Of a stretch of DNA of 64,000 nucleotides, positions 48,567 through 59,365 are shown in pieces. How positions within the stretch are numbered: the stretch's first letter is position 1; the number at the start of each line of letters is the position of its first letter. A program made the position numbers and the translations under genes. The notes under the pieces were generated by a model. That model had not been told where the DNA came from. It did no database searches and saw only the letters and a list, made by a program, of their open reading frames with translations. The stretch comes from Diplosphaera chodatii (lineage: Eukaryota; Chlorophyta; Trebouxiophyceae; Prasiolales; Stichococcaceae), in contig JAALGY010000033.1 of the NCBI GenBank assembly GCA_032358165.1, positions 2,046,001-2,110,000 of the forward strand, read 5' to 3'.

Positions 48567-49064
48567 TCAGTGCTTGGACTGCAAGACGCCGGTCTCCACC
48601 AGATGTGGGACCTCAGCTGCCAACCAGGGCGCCAGCCCCAGACAGAGCGCGTGCGCCAGGCCAAAATGCGGACTGTTCTTGGCCCACAGCGGCTTGAAGT
48701 GCACAGTTAGGCAGATCTTGCCGCCGCGGTACATCTTGGCAGTCTTGCCGTCCAGCTCCGGGATCTGGATCTCTGGTGCTGTGCTGGGGTAGGTCGCCGG
48801 CACGTCAAACTCAAAGTCGAACTCGTACCTGAGAAGCTCATGAACATACCAGCACTTGCCGGACCAGTGGATGCCATCCTTTGATGACGTGATGTTGAAC
48901 CAGTCGCTGTCTGAGGCCTTGTTGATCTGGATGTACTTTATCAACGCCTGAAGCTCCTCCCTGAAGCGTTTTGCCCAGCCCTCCTTGTCACGGGGCCCTG
49001 CCGACACCGTGAGCAAGGGAATCTTCTGGACTGTAGTCTTGGTGCCGCTGCTCCACTCTGCCAT
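48567..49064 (-). CDS. UFC1: UFM1-conjugating enzyme UFC1
   Basis: Single exon, 165 residues, start ATG at 49064 (the in-frame codon at 49070 is GTG). UFC1 is the E2 of the UFMylation system: UBA5 passes UFM1 to its catalytic cysteine, and the UFL1 ligase complex moves it to targets such as ribosomal protein uL24 at the ER. The match is close along the full length: [52 protein letters not shown], and the active site [17 protein letters not shown] with Cys118. The usual E2 HPN motif is absent, as in all UFC1. It is the only intronless gene identified in this window. Its stop lies 138 bases from the PYROXD2 stop (convergent). Confidence 0.97.
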   Translation of the reverse strand: MAEWSSGTKTTVQKIPLLTVSAGPRDKEGWAKRFREELQALIKYIQINKASDSDWFNITSSKDGIHWSGKCWYVHELLRYEFDFEFDVPATYPSTAPEIQIPELDGKTAKMYRGGKICLTVHFKPLWAKNSPHFGLAHALCLGLAPWLAAEVPHLVETGVLQSKH

Positions 49065-50194
49065 ATCCACTTGTCAGCCTGGTCCGCGTGAAAACTTGAC
49101 GCCTCACTGGTGGCCGCTAGGCTGTCATCCCAGCATCGGCGCTCAGAATGGTCCCCACTTGAGCCGCGGCACCGTGGCTCGTCACTTCACCACGGCCGAA
49201 AGGTGCTGTTGGGTTTGTATCGCTCTTGGAGCCGTCCTTTAGGCGGGTTGGAGTAAGAGCAGCGGCATCTACCGTACTGCACGTGCAACATCAACTTGGT
49301 GAGCAGTATGCTGACTGCGCACCAGTCTCTCAATGCTGGGTCCGGTATTACAGCACACAGATCGCAGAGCAACGCACGGAGTTGCAGAGCATGCTCCTGA
49401 TGCTTCGATGTCGAGTGACAGCGATGGTGCATTCGGAGCTGAAGCCAGCCGATCACTCCATCTGAGAGGAGCAGTACGGGCTTGGGTACGGGTGGCGACA
49501 GACCCACCGAAAGGGAGGCTGGCTCAAGTACTTTGATTGGGGGGACTGCAAGAAGCTATGAAGCTATCTGGCTGCCTGGCTCCCTATATATCAAGACGTC
49601 CTTCAGTTGGCTCCAAGTGTTCCAGCCTTCGGTTCAACTGAGCTGGCAGAGCATGTCCTTGTCCATTTCACCATGTCTCGGCGCCGTCAGGCAAGCCGGG
49701 ACCAGTAGTCGTTTCCACTGCGGTATCATCAGCCAGAAGGTAAGCTGCGTCCTCAGGTGCGTGGTTCTCAAAGGGCACTCTCCATTTCCTTGCCAGCATC
49801 AAAAGGCATCAGAAGGGCTACTCTTAGTAAGAGCGCCGCGCAACAGGCCTCAACATGCGTTGGTGCCGAAAAGAGAGCTGAGAAGTCTAAACGGTCGAAC
49901 GAGCAACAACACAACCTGCACGATGGCAAGCTGCACGATGGCAAGCAAACTGCAGGTTCCTTCAACAGAATTCACACTCCACACCACCGCGTGCATGCTG
50001 CATCATGCTTGCCGCTGCTCAACACCGCCGTCATCACCGTCGCTGCCGTCTAGAAGCGGAGTCAGAGCGTTGATGGCCGCCCGCACCTGCTGAAGAACAC
50101 CTCACATCAGTGGCGCACGCCATTGCAGGGCTAGAAAGTACTCTATGAGCACGTACTACGAGCACATGCCAGCAGGGCTGGTGTGCGCACAGCG
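49065..50194. other. 1.1-kb interval upstream of UFC1
   Basis: Holds the UFC1 promoter and the 3' end of CNNM-like gene A. A plus-strand open frame of 203 codons (49482-50093) begins at TTG and has no family content. A helical-looking plus-strand piece (RYYSTQIAEQRTELQSML, about 49340-49400) is suggestive but I find no gene model around it. An exact 15-bp tandem duplication lies at 49916-49945. Confidence 0.4.
49916..49945 (+). repeat. Exact 15-bp tandem duplication
   Basis: CTGCACGATGGCAAG occurs twice without a gap (49916-49930, 49931-49945) in the interval upstream of UFC1. Small and isolated. Confidence 0.9.
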
Positions 50195-53100
50195 TCAGAC
50201 CACCTGTGCGGGGGACACTGGGGCTGTGGCCTGCGGCCCGCTGCCGTCCGCGCTGGTGCCGCATGCTGAGCAGCGGAGCGGCGTGGTCGCGACGGGCGTC
50301 AGCGCTGGCGGCGTGTAGCTGGTGTGGCTGAGGATGCGTGCCAGGCTGCCCTGGTTCTCGCTTGGGACCTGCAGGTTGTCACGCAGTCCATGAAACACCC
50401 CCACGGTTTGGTACAGGATGGTACGGCCTGTGCTTCCGCACGGCACAGTCTACCGGCAGATGACAATGGTCGGAGTCACGGTTCGCTGCACACTTACCGA
50501 GGCAAGCATGCCCACCCGCGGCGTCATCTTGCTCTGCACACATGGTCATGAAACATTGATGCTTCCACTACATTGCTCGGGCTTGTCTGTGCAGTTGTGA
50601 CGATCAGGCTGACGACTGGTGGCGTGCCGGGGCGGCGCCTCACCTGCACCATGGCGCGCAGCCGCGGCGGCAGCGTCTGCAGGATGCTGGCTGCGTTAAC
50701 TCGGTGCCTCATGTTGTTGTCCACATACACATCCGTCTCATCTATGATCTCGGCTTTCAGAAGCTCCTGCGGGCCACCACAGTGCCACCGCTTGTAGCAG
50801 ATTGCATGTTCAGGTGCGCTCTGGGCTGCATCGCTGGGCCATTGGCTGCATGCAGTGCACATACGGACAGCTGCTGTGGGCTGCCACCTCACCTCCAGAA
50901 TGTCCTCTAGCGTGATGATCTGCGAGACAGTGCATGCAAAGGCGTAAGGCGCGGTGCTCAGCATGCCAGTGCAGCATTGCATGCGAACGAAGTTTGAGCG
51001 ATGCGTGCGGCAGCGCACCCCGATCGGCTGCCCCGCTCCCATGCTGGAGCTGTGCGCTGCTCGCACCACCTGCGCTCATGCATGAACGTTGCTGCAGCCT
51101 ATACTCAATCAAGGCCTGCCTTTGATTAGGGACCAGCAACGAAGACAACGCCTCGTAATGGCGGGTTCCCGTCACCTGGTGCCATGGGTCGTGGGGGTCG
51201 CTGTGGTGGGCCACGACCTCGGCGTGGTCCGCCAGGTGGCCGCTCTCCGCCCGCACCGTCAGGTGCACCTCCTCCTCCTTGGCGTCGGCCTCCTCCTGGT
51301 GCCGCGGCAGCGGCGGCTGCACCAGCAGCGCCACATGGGAGCGCCCCGTCTGCGAGCACCAGCCAGCGCGCATGGTGCCGTGCGTCAATGTTCAGGTTCG
51401 GCTGAAGCCGCGGCGATGCAATGACGACATGACATGTGGACTGTGGTGTCACATGATAATATGTCATTCTAGAGCCAAGTGTTTGTCACCCGGAATAGCC
51501 GAAGCAGATCATAGAGCGCAATGCTCGCTGGCAGCGTCGGAATGGACCGCATCTTCAGGTTGGCCACCGGCATCGGCTCCGACTTGTCGATCCAGGCCAG
51601 CTCCTTGACCAGGATGCAGCCAAGGATGGCATGCCTGTGCATGACACGCGCTCATGTTGACAACAGCGGGAAGAGCTTTGCAGTGCGCACAAATGCACAA
51701 ACCACCCTGATGCAGATTAACACATGAAGCCGCTGGGCACCTGTTCCGCCGCTCATACACAGGAATGCGCGAGTGGCCAGACGCCAGCACCGACTGCAGG
51801 GTAGCCTCGTCCAACACTGCCTCGCTGCTGAGCATGAACACCTTGTTGAGTGGCGTCATGGCTGCCTCCGCTGTCTTCCGGGACATGTCCAGCGCCCCCT
51901 GCGTATACGGGGGCCAGATTCGTACGGCGTGCTCGCAAGATGCGCAGCAAGCTGGCATGCCGGCGGCGACCCACACACCTGCATGACCATGATCTCGTCG
52001 TCTGTGAGGTTCCCACCCAGCCCCTCCTGTTTGCTGTGGATCTCCACCAGCGTCTTCAGCTGGCGGCGCCGCATGATTGCCTGTGAAGGGCCATGGTGCT
52101 CAGCCCCATCATGACAGCATTTGGAAATCGCATGACTCTCGTCAAGCTTGTGAGTTTGGCATGACAGTGAGCATGACGACGGGAGGACGTTCTCACTGTC
52201 TTGTGGCTGCCGAGTGCCCAGTCGAGGATCTTGCTGATGGGCCAAGACACTGGGCTGGTAACCACCATCAACAGCTCGACGAACCATGCTGCGTGTGCTC
52301 CAACAGCCAACCCATGAGCGGAGCAGAATGCCTGCGGAATGATTTCGCCTGCAGCAACAATCATGTCGCCACTGCCCATATGCCACGCAAGCCCAGGTAT
52401 AATCTCCTGATGCAAACGATGCATACAAGCAGCAGCAGACATTGTAAAGGCTGCATCACGCGACCATGTCAAACTCACCAAACACCAGGACGACAATGAT
52501 ACTGACGATCACAGCCGTAATCGGATCAGCCAACCGATCCAGGAAGATGGGGAGTGCCTGTGCCAGGTGGTCAACAATGCTTCTACAGCCTCTGTCAAGC
52601 AGCGATGGCGACATGTCAAGGGGCCATGCAACATGTGCAGGCAGGGTCTGCTAGCAGCCCACACCCAGACCTGGCCTACAGCACATGGACATCTGGGCCC
52701 ACCTCCGTTGCGACGGCGTTGCAGAGCACCAGGGTCACCAGCAACTGGTGCGGCCTGGACACCACAGGCAGCACCCGCTCCGCATGCGCCTTCTCCTGTT
52801 CTGTTCCTGACCGCCGCAACACCTGCGGTGCCGCAACCGAAGATGTGATCACTGCAGGGCTAACTGGTGCCCATCGACAGACCACTTACTCATATCTAAG
52901 CTGCCTGCTTGACTGTAGCCCTGCTGCTCTGTGGAAGCTGGCAGCAGGCCACCGCAGTGCTTGATATTCGATTCCCCTGCTGACCGTCATTAACACACCC
53001 CGGCTGGCGCAACATGCTTGTACAATGAACAGCACCCCGCGTTGGATGTGGCCCTGATGTCTGACTGCACCCACCTCAAGCGTGGTGCTGTCGATCGATA

Positions 53101-53673
53101 GCAGGCCCAGCGTGAGCTGTGCACATTGCACACATATCAGTCATGCATGCATCAGCAACATCAGCATCGCCTGCCACGGCACACATGCAGAGCGCAGGTG
53201 TGTTTCACAACGATGCGTGGACTCACTCCGGACATCAGAGCTGCAAGCATGATCAGTCCCACGCATATCAACGTGTAGACCAGAAACAGATCGTCGCTGA
53301 CGCCGTCCACATGCCTGCCGACACCACCAGGCGGCCCGCCATCAGTCTGCTGCATGTGCTGCACCCAGCTCAGCAGCCAGGAGACAGGCATCATTAGCAG
53401 CTGACGCCGCTGTGGCAGAGCAAAGGCGCACACTACAAGGTATTTGCGACCATGGCGCTGAAAGCTTTCACGCGCGTCATTTGCACTGGACCATGGTGTG
53501 ACGCGCAGGTGCGTGCCATCAATGCGTTTGCGCCTTTGCTTGTGCGGGCGAGGCTCGCACCTGGCTGCGCAGATCCTCGAGGTGCACGTGAGTGCACGTG
53601 CTGCGCGGGAACGAGACTTGCCGACTTGTGAAAGGGAGGTGCTCGCTGTGGCACCATGGGACAAAACATCCAT
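50195..53673 (-). CDS. CNNM/DUF21-CBS membrane protein A
   Basis: Twelve exons on the minus strand: 53394 (or 53673)-53227, 53116-53075, 52822-52703, 52557-52479, 52348-52197, 52080-51979, 51898-51741, 51634-51490, 51349-51176, 50919-50893, 50766-50644, 50368-50195. The DUF21 transmembrane domain runs from LVYTLICVGLIMLAALMSG through LTLGLLSIDSTTLE, LLVTLVLCNAVATE, ALPIFLDRLADPITAVIVSI and GEIIPQAFCSAHGLAVG. The CBS pair follows: AAMTPLNKVFMLSSEAVLD, HSRIPVYERRNRHAILG, TGRSHVALLV and IITLEDILEELLKAEIIDETD. Animal CNNM and bacterial CorC relatives export or sense magnesium. The frame stays open from 53394 up to an ATG at 53673, which would add 93 Ser/Arg-rich residues; I cannot choose between the starts. 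The Ser/Pro C-terminus is short. Confidence 0.9.
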
Positions 53674-53754
53674 GCCGTTCGACCTGAACTGGTGCGAATG
53701 TTCACCATTATGACTGCTGCATCATCACCAGACCCGAGTCCGTCAGCTGAAAAG

Positions 53755-56700
53755 CTAGGTCCTGCTGTGCGACGGCGCGGACGCGGCTGCCTCCGCCCGC
53801 AGCTTCTTCACAACCATGTCAACCGCGCGCTTCTTGATCAGTTCTTGCGGCATGCGCGGGTGCCTGCCCAGCGAGAAGCTGTGCGCATCTGCCTCGCGGT
53901 AGCGTGACAGCGCCACGGCCAGCTGCCCCGGCTGCAGCAGCGGGAAGCGCGCCGCGCGGGCCGCCGGGTCCGCCGCCTCCGCCACGGCGCCCGTCACCAG
54001 CAGCTCGCAGAACTGCGCAGCCTCTGCCAGTTCATCCTGCATTTGCGACCAGCGTGCAGTTCTGCTGAGAATGCAAAAGTACACTGGCCGCAGGCACACA
54101 CCAGGGATGCTCGGATGCAACTGCTGTTGCCGCTGAAGCCTGTACCCGCAGGCGCGGCACAGCCACGATGGAGTCGGCGTAGCGCTGCAGGCCGCTGACG
54201 TCGCCATACAGCCGGAAGATGGCGAGGATGTTGTACTCCCGCACGCCGTCGTCGTCGGTGAACAGCCCCACGATGCAGGTGCCGCTGTAGGACAGCACCG
54301 CGCGCGCCACCCGCTCCGCAGGCTCCGCCGGCAGCACCGGCAGCAGCCGCCCGAAGACGGTCTGCAGGCGCCAGATGAGCGCGGCGTCAGCAGCCGCCAG
54401 ATCTAGCTGACAGGGCCATGGCTACTGACTGCTGGATGCTGCACATGACAACCCAGTGCATGGCACAGGGCACGTCACCCCATGGAACAGTCACACTGCA
54501 GCCGACCTGCAGGTAGGCGATGAGGCCGTCGGCCCAGGCGGACAGCCCCGCGGCGCTGCGCGGCGGCTCCCGCGGCTGCCAGTCCTGCACCTTGGCCCGC
54601 CGCACCGCGTTGCCCGCCTCCTCCGCCACCTGCGGCGCACCCGTGCCTCATTATGTGCAGGGGAGTTCGAATCAGATCGCCTAAGGTCAGAGGAGCAACA
54701 TGGTTATTGGTCGGCAATCAACAAAGTCAACATGGAAAGGGCAGTCGGAAGCGTGCCGCCTCACCAGCGTCACCAGGTGCCGCTCGCCGGCCTCCTGCAC
54801 CGGCGCAAGGGCAGCTGCAGCGCCCGCCCAGCCAGCGATGCCGGCGCCGCCGGCCGCCGCGGAGGCGCGCGCGACCGACAGCGGGTTCCAGGCGTTCTGC
54901 CCCCGCCGCGCCTCCGTCGCCGCAGCTCTGCCGCCAGACACTGTGCCCCTGTGCATGCGACCATCACCGGAAAGTCATGGGCGTGACCAACGTCGGGGCG
55001 GCAAGCGCATGGGACCAGGCTCCTGTAGGAGCCAAGGTACAAGCAGGTAGGGGCCTCACCTTGCACGCAGCAGGGTGAAGTCGTCGAGCGCGGGCGCCGC
55101 GGCCGCGACGGCCGCTGCGTTGGCGGTGGCCTGCGCCGTGCGCCGCAGCGCATCCTGCCCCGCTGCGCCCTCGTCCATCGCCCCCTGCAGCACACCAGTC
55201 ACCAGGCAGGGTGTCAGACGCGTGCCAGGGGCAGCCATGCGCACCTGCACGGCCGCGTCAGCACCCGGGCGGCCGCACTGCAGTCGCAACCTGCAGGGCG
55301 GCGGCCACGATGCGGCGGAGGGCGGCGTCGCGGGCGCCCCGCACCGCGCCCACCAGCTCCCCCGCGCTGACGACGCCCGTCAGGTACGCCACCGCCTCCT
55401 CCACGTACCTGCCGCCCGCCCCACACCGCGGTCAGCGAACGCCGTGCAACGGCACGCTGTGTGCCGGTGCTGCGGGCTCGGGTGCAAGGGTACTGCTGGG
55501 CGCCGCTGGTTGCTTGTGCATCCCGTGGCACCATAGCTGTGACATGCCTGCGCAGCGCGTGGACGATGGCAGGGACGGCCCGGGAGAAGGGCGCGGCCGC
55601 GGGGAACGCCGACGGCTGGCCGGCGCCGGAGACGCTGAGCGGCAGGCCCAGGTCCTCCGCCAGCTCCTCCGCCGCCTCCTGCGACTCCACCTCGATGGGC
55701 GCGAGCGCCTGCCGAGGCCAAAGCACCCTGGTCAGACCCCAGCCGTCAACCCCGCCACGTGCTTCTATGTGTGCAGCAGGGACGTGCAGTGCTGCACGTC
55801 GAGTGCTGGGAGTCTTCCAGCCGTAGACGGGCTCATCTGCAGCGCTGCAGGAGTGCTTGCGGAGCACCTGCGCATCCCGGTGGAGCGCCTCGCCCACCGC
55901 GGCGGCGAGGGCGCCGCCCAGCAGGTCCAGGTACTTGAGGCGCCCCGCCGCCAGCACTTCCTGCAGCGGCGCCACGTGGTACCCGCACTTGCCTGCAGTC
56001 GCCAGCAGATTCACCATGAGAGCACAGGCTGCACACGGTGCCCAGTGACTCGCAATGTGCAATGTTGAAAACTGCTGCGCCGCCTGCATGTGAACTGTTG
56101 GGTAATGCCCTCGGACGTTGAAAACGTCAACATCCGACTGCAGCCGGGGCGGGGCTCACCGAGGGCGTTGCAGGCGAGGAACACATAGTCCTTCAGCGCG
56201 AGCAGCGGGGCGGCCGCTGGCAACGCCTCGAACGTCGCATCCAGCGGAGCCTGTGCAGCAGGAAGCGAAGGTTGCAGCAAAGCGGCGACAGCAGCAGCCT
56301 TGCCTCCTGGGTTCCAAGGTGCATGCCGCACGGTGCTGTATCGGCTCCTCACTGCCAGCACAGCATGTTCGTGCTGGCAAGAGGAGGAAGCAGGGGAACC
56401 GTCGTCACACGCCTTGAGCGCGGCGACCGCCAGCTCCCAGCCCGCGTCCATGGCGGCGCCCGCCGCCAGCCCTGCTGCGCCGCGCTGCACCCGGTCCTCC
56501 ACCACGAAGAAGCCCACCACCTGGACGCCGGGAGGTGCATCGGCACTCTCAGGCGGTACCTCCAGTACCACAAGGATGTGCCAGCAGCGGCAGAGCATCA
56601 GATGTAAAGCTGTTGGTCGCAATGCTGATGCATTGTGTGTGTTGTGTGGCGCTGCAATACTGTACGCACCTGAGCAATGAAGGCGGGGTAGCTCTCTGCA

Positions 56701-58785
56701 AAGTCTGCGGGCGGCGTGAGGTCGCTGGCCAGCTGCTGACGCCGGTTGTCACGGTAGTACTCCAGGAAGGCGTCCTCTTTCCCCAGCGCCGCATGCACTT
56801 GCAGGCACCTGCGGCAGCAGCACACGTGCCCCTGAAGCTGCGCCAGCGCCTCCGCACTGCAGCTGAGCAGGGACGGTGGTGCATGACATCCCCAAGGTAC
56901 AAGCCGTTACGCATGTGAGGCCCACAGGCCGCCCTCAGCCACAGGCACTGCATTCCGATCAGGGCTGCCCAACACACCTGTGCAGAGGTGCCAGGTCGAT
57001 GCCTTCCAGAGGGTCCAGCTGCGCTTCGCCTGCTGCCTGGGATGCTGAACCAGGAGAATCCTCCCGCTGCTGCTGTATGAGAGACTCGACTGCCGCGCCC
57101 AGGTCTGCATTCTTGCCTGCAGCAGCACTTGCAGTCGTCTGTCAGATGCAGTGCAGCGTCTGCTCAGGCGAGGAGGCACTGCTGCATGTAGGTGTGGAAC
57201 TGCCCAGGCGTCACGGCCGCGCACTCGAAAGGGCTGCCATGAGGGCTGATCGCTGCGCAGCAGCCGCACTCTCCACAGCTCGCTCCGCCTGGGCACGCTG
57301 GATGGCGCGCTGTCCTATCCGCTTCGCCTCCGCCCTCACTGCGACCTGAAGCTCAGCAGGACACCTTCGAGCTTCATCACTGCAAGGTCGCGTGGTCTGT
57401 GGTCCAGATGCGATCCCGCCATGTAAACCAAGACTTGACAGCAAGCTGCAAGAGATGCGAGCCAGTGAGGCTGCTGCGCTCACCAGCCACTCGTTGAAGT
57501 CGGAGATGGCCCGCCGCAGCAGCGACGCGGTGAGCTGGTCCACCGCGCGCACCAGGAAGGTCTGCAGGCTGCCCAGCCCCGACAGCACGCCCTCCTCCCC
57601 CGGCGCCATCACCAGCCCCTCCGCCCTGCGACAGGGTCCACCTCATTTGGAATGATGTCAGCAAGCAGGGTGCCTCACGCAGGCGCCCAGGTCAGGTGCA
57701 GACGTGCGTCGTGGCGGGACTCACAAGGCCAACCATGTGCTGCAGAACAGGAGGCACCTGGCTTTCTCCGCCGAGATGTCCCACTCTTTGAAGTGCTCTG
57801 TGCGGATGCGTGCCAGCGCCTGGTGCGCCCTGAACAGCTGCCCCGATTGCATCAGCTCTGCTGCTGTGCAGCACAGGCCCAGCAGCTGCTTTGCCTCGCC
57901 CACCGCCTGTTGCAGGCACATCAGGGGGCGCAGCAGGTTGACAATGCTTCATGAATGCTGACGGCCTGCAAGCTGGATACAGCAGAGGGCTAGCGACTCC
58001 GGCGTCCACAGCCTACTTTTTATAGAAATTACCGCAGCCCTCCAACCCTGAGGCTGGCTCGCCAAGACAGCTCAGGCACCTGGCGGGTGGCGGCCATGTT
58101 GGCCTGCGTGGCGCGCAGCTCCTGGAGCTCCACCAGGCGCTGGCCGTACCGCGCACCGACCGCCTGCAGCCCAGCGTCCGCATCGGCCAGCCCGCCGCGC
58201 ACCTCCGCCGCGCCCCCTGCCATGCCGCCGAGCTCCAGCATGGACTGCGCAATCTCCTCCGCATTGGACCTGGCGGCAGACACCACATCATGTGCCATGT
58301 GGACACAGGGTCTCCACAGGCACTGCTCACCGGCACAACACACACCGGGGCTGCGCACCCGCATATCTGCGAGATCTCGGTGGTCTGCTCCTCGACCACG
58401 CTTTCCAGCGCGCGGACGACGGCACGGGCGGCGCCCGTCCCCGCCTCGGCGTCCTCATCAAAGGCGGTGCTGCCCGTCGAGCGGGACAGGCCCCGCATCG
58501 CTGCGCCGGCAGGTGCCATGCTGCCCTCGCCAGACTGCACGGCGCCGCTGAAGACGAGGCGCACCTGCAAAGTCCACGGTGTCCCTCACGTGCAACATCA
58601 CAGCGGCGCCATTTTGAGGCGGCATGAGCTGGGCGCGGATGCACGTCAGCACGGGAACAGGCGTAGGTCAGGTGGACTGGCAGTCGTGAACCCACCAATG
58701 GCGCCAGGTCATTGCTGTCCAGCGCGGTCTCGACCAGGTCACGCACATTGTCAACTGGCGCGTCAGTGCCATTCGCCAACGCCAT
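53755..58785 (-). CDS. SEC15: Exocyst subunit SEC15
   Basis: About 17 exons on the minus strand. Firm ones: 58785-58696, 58564-58359, 58269-58080, 57906-57758, 57625-57484, 56808-56670, 56520-56413; the last runs to the stop at 53755. SEC15 links the RAB GTPase on secretory vesicles to the exocyst tether. Landmarks that line up with plant SEC15 are ALESVVEEQTTEISQICG, GLADADAGLQAVGARYGQ, GQLFRAHQALARIRTEHF, LLRRAISDFNEWL, IGQRAIQRAQAERA, LHRCLQVHAALGKEDAFLEY, VVGFFVVEDRVQRGAAG, LLALKDYVFLACNAL, and the C-terminal VREYNILAIFRLYGDV and KKRAVDMVVKKLRAE. The start is the ATG at 58785 (MALANGTDAPVDN). Middle exons (54500-56260) are Ala-rich and their borders approximate. One intron probably has a GC donor (plus 56411-56412). 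Confidence 0.88.
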
Positions 58786-59365
58786 TTGCACAGCTGCTGC
58801 GGCGGTCCTATTGCAGATGTCACGCTTGTTGTCTTATAGTCGATCTACAGAGACCTTGGAAGACGATCAGCTATCAGCATTGTATGAGCTGCCGGTCGCA
58901 GGCCGAGCAGCTGAATTTGATCTGACTTGCCACCAAAGCAGCAGAAACGTTGCGGTCTACATCTGCGGCAGCGGTGCAACTTTGACACCAGTTGCACGGT
59001 ACCACTGACTCTGCTATCGGCAATGTGGCAGCGCTTGAGATCAACTTGCATTACACACAGCCTCTGAGTCGATTACCAAAGCCTTCAGAGTTTAGTCACC
59101 GCTTCCGCTGTGCAGATCCAAGCTGCACCACGCCAACCCCGGCACTTGCACGCTACCACCGTCGGCTGCTGATACCCGCCCTCAAGTCGACGGGAACAGC
59201 TGTCTTCCTGCGGATTTACTGGTCGGTGTGCAGTGTTGCATTTCTCCAGCCCACAGCGCGCCTGCTACATCTTGGAGCCAGCTCTGCAGCGCTGCTGCAC
59301 ATGCGGGACAGCCAGATGCACCTCGGAATGTTCATCTGATCGTGTGCATTTGGTGAGGGTCTGTC
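58786..59365. promoter_or_regulatory. Divergent promoter region SEC15/CNNM-like B
   Basis: Separates the starts of SEC15 (-) and CNNM-like B (+). AT-richer than the exons. A plus-strand open frame (58992-59339) ends before the gene B start and shows no membrane or CBS content, so I do not include it. Confidence 0.45.

Noticed and set aside
49482..50093. 203-codon plus-strand frame upstream of UFC1
   Set aside because: Begins at TTG, low-complexity content, no splice partners or family similarity.
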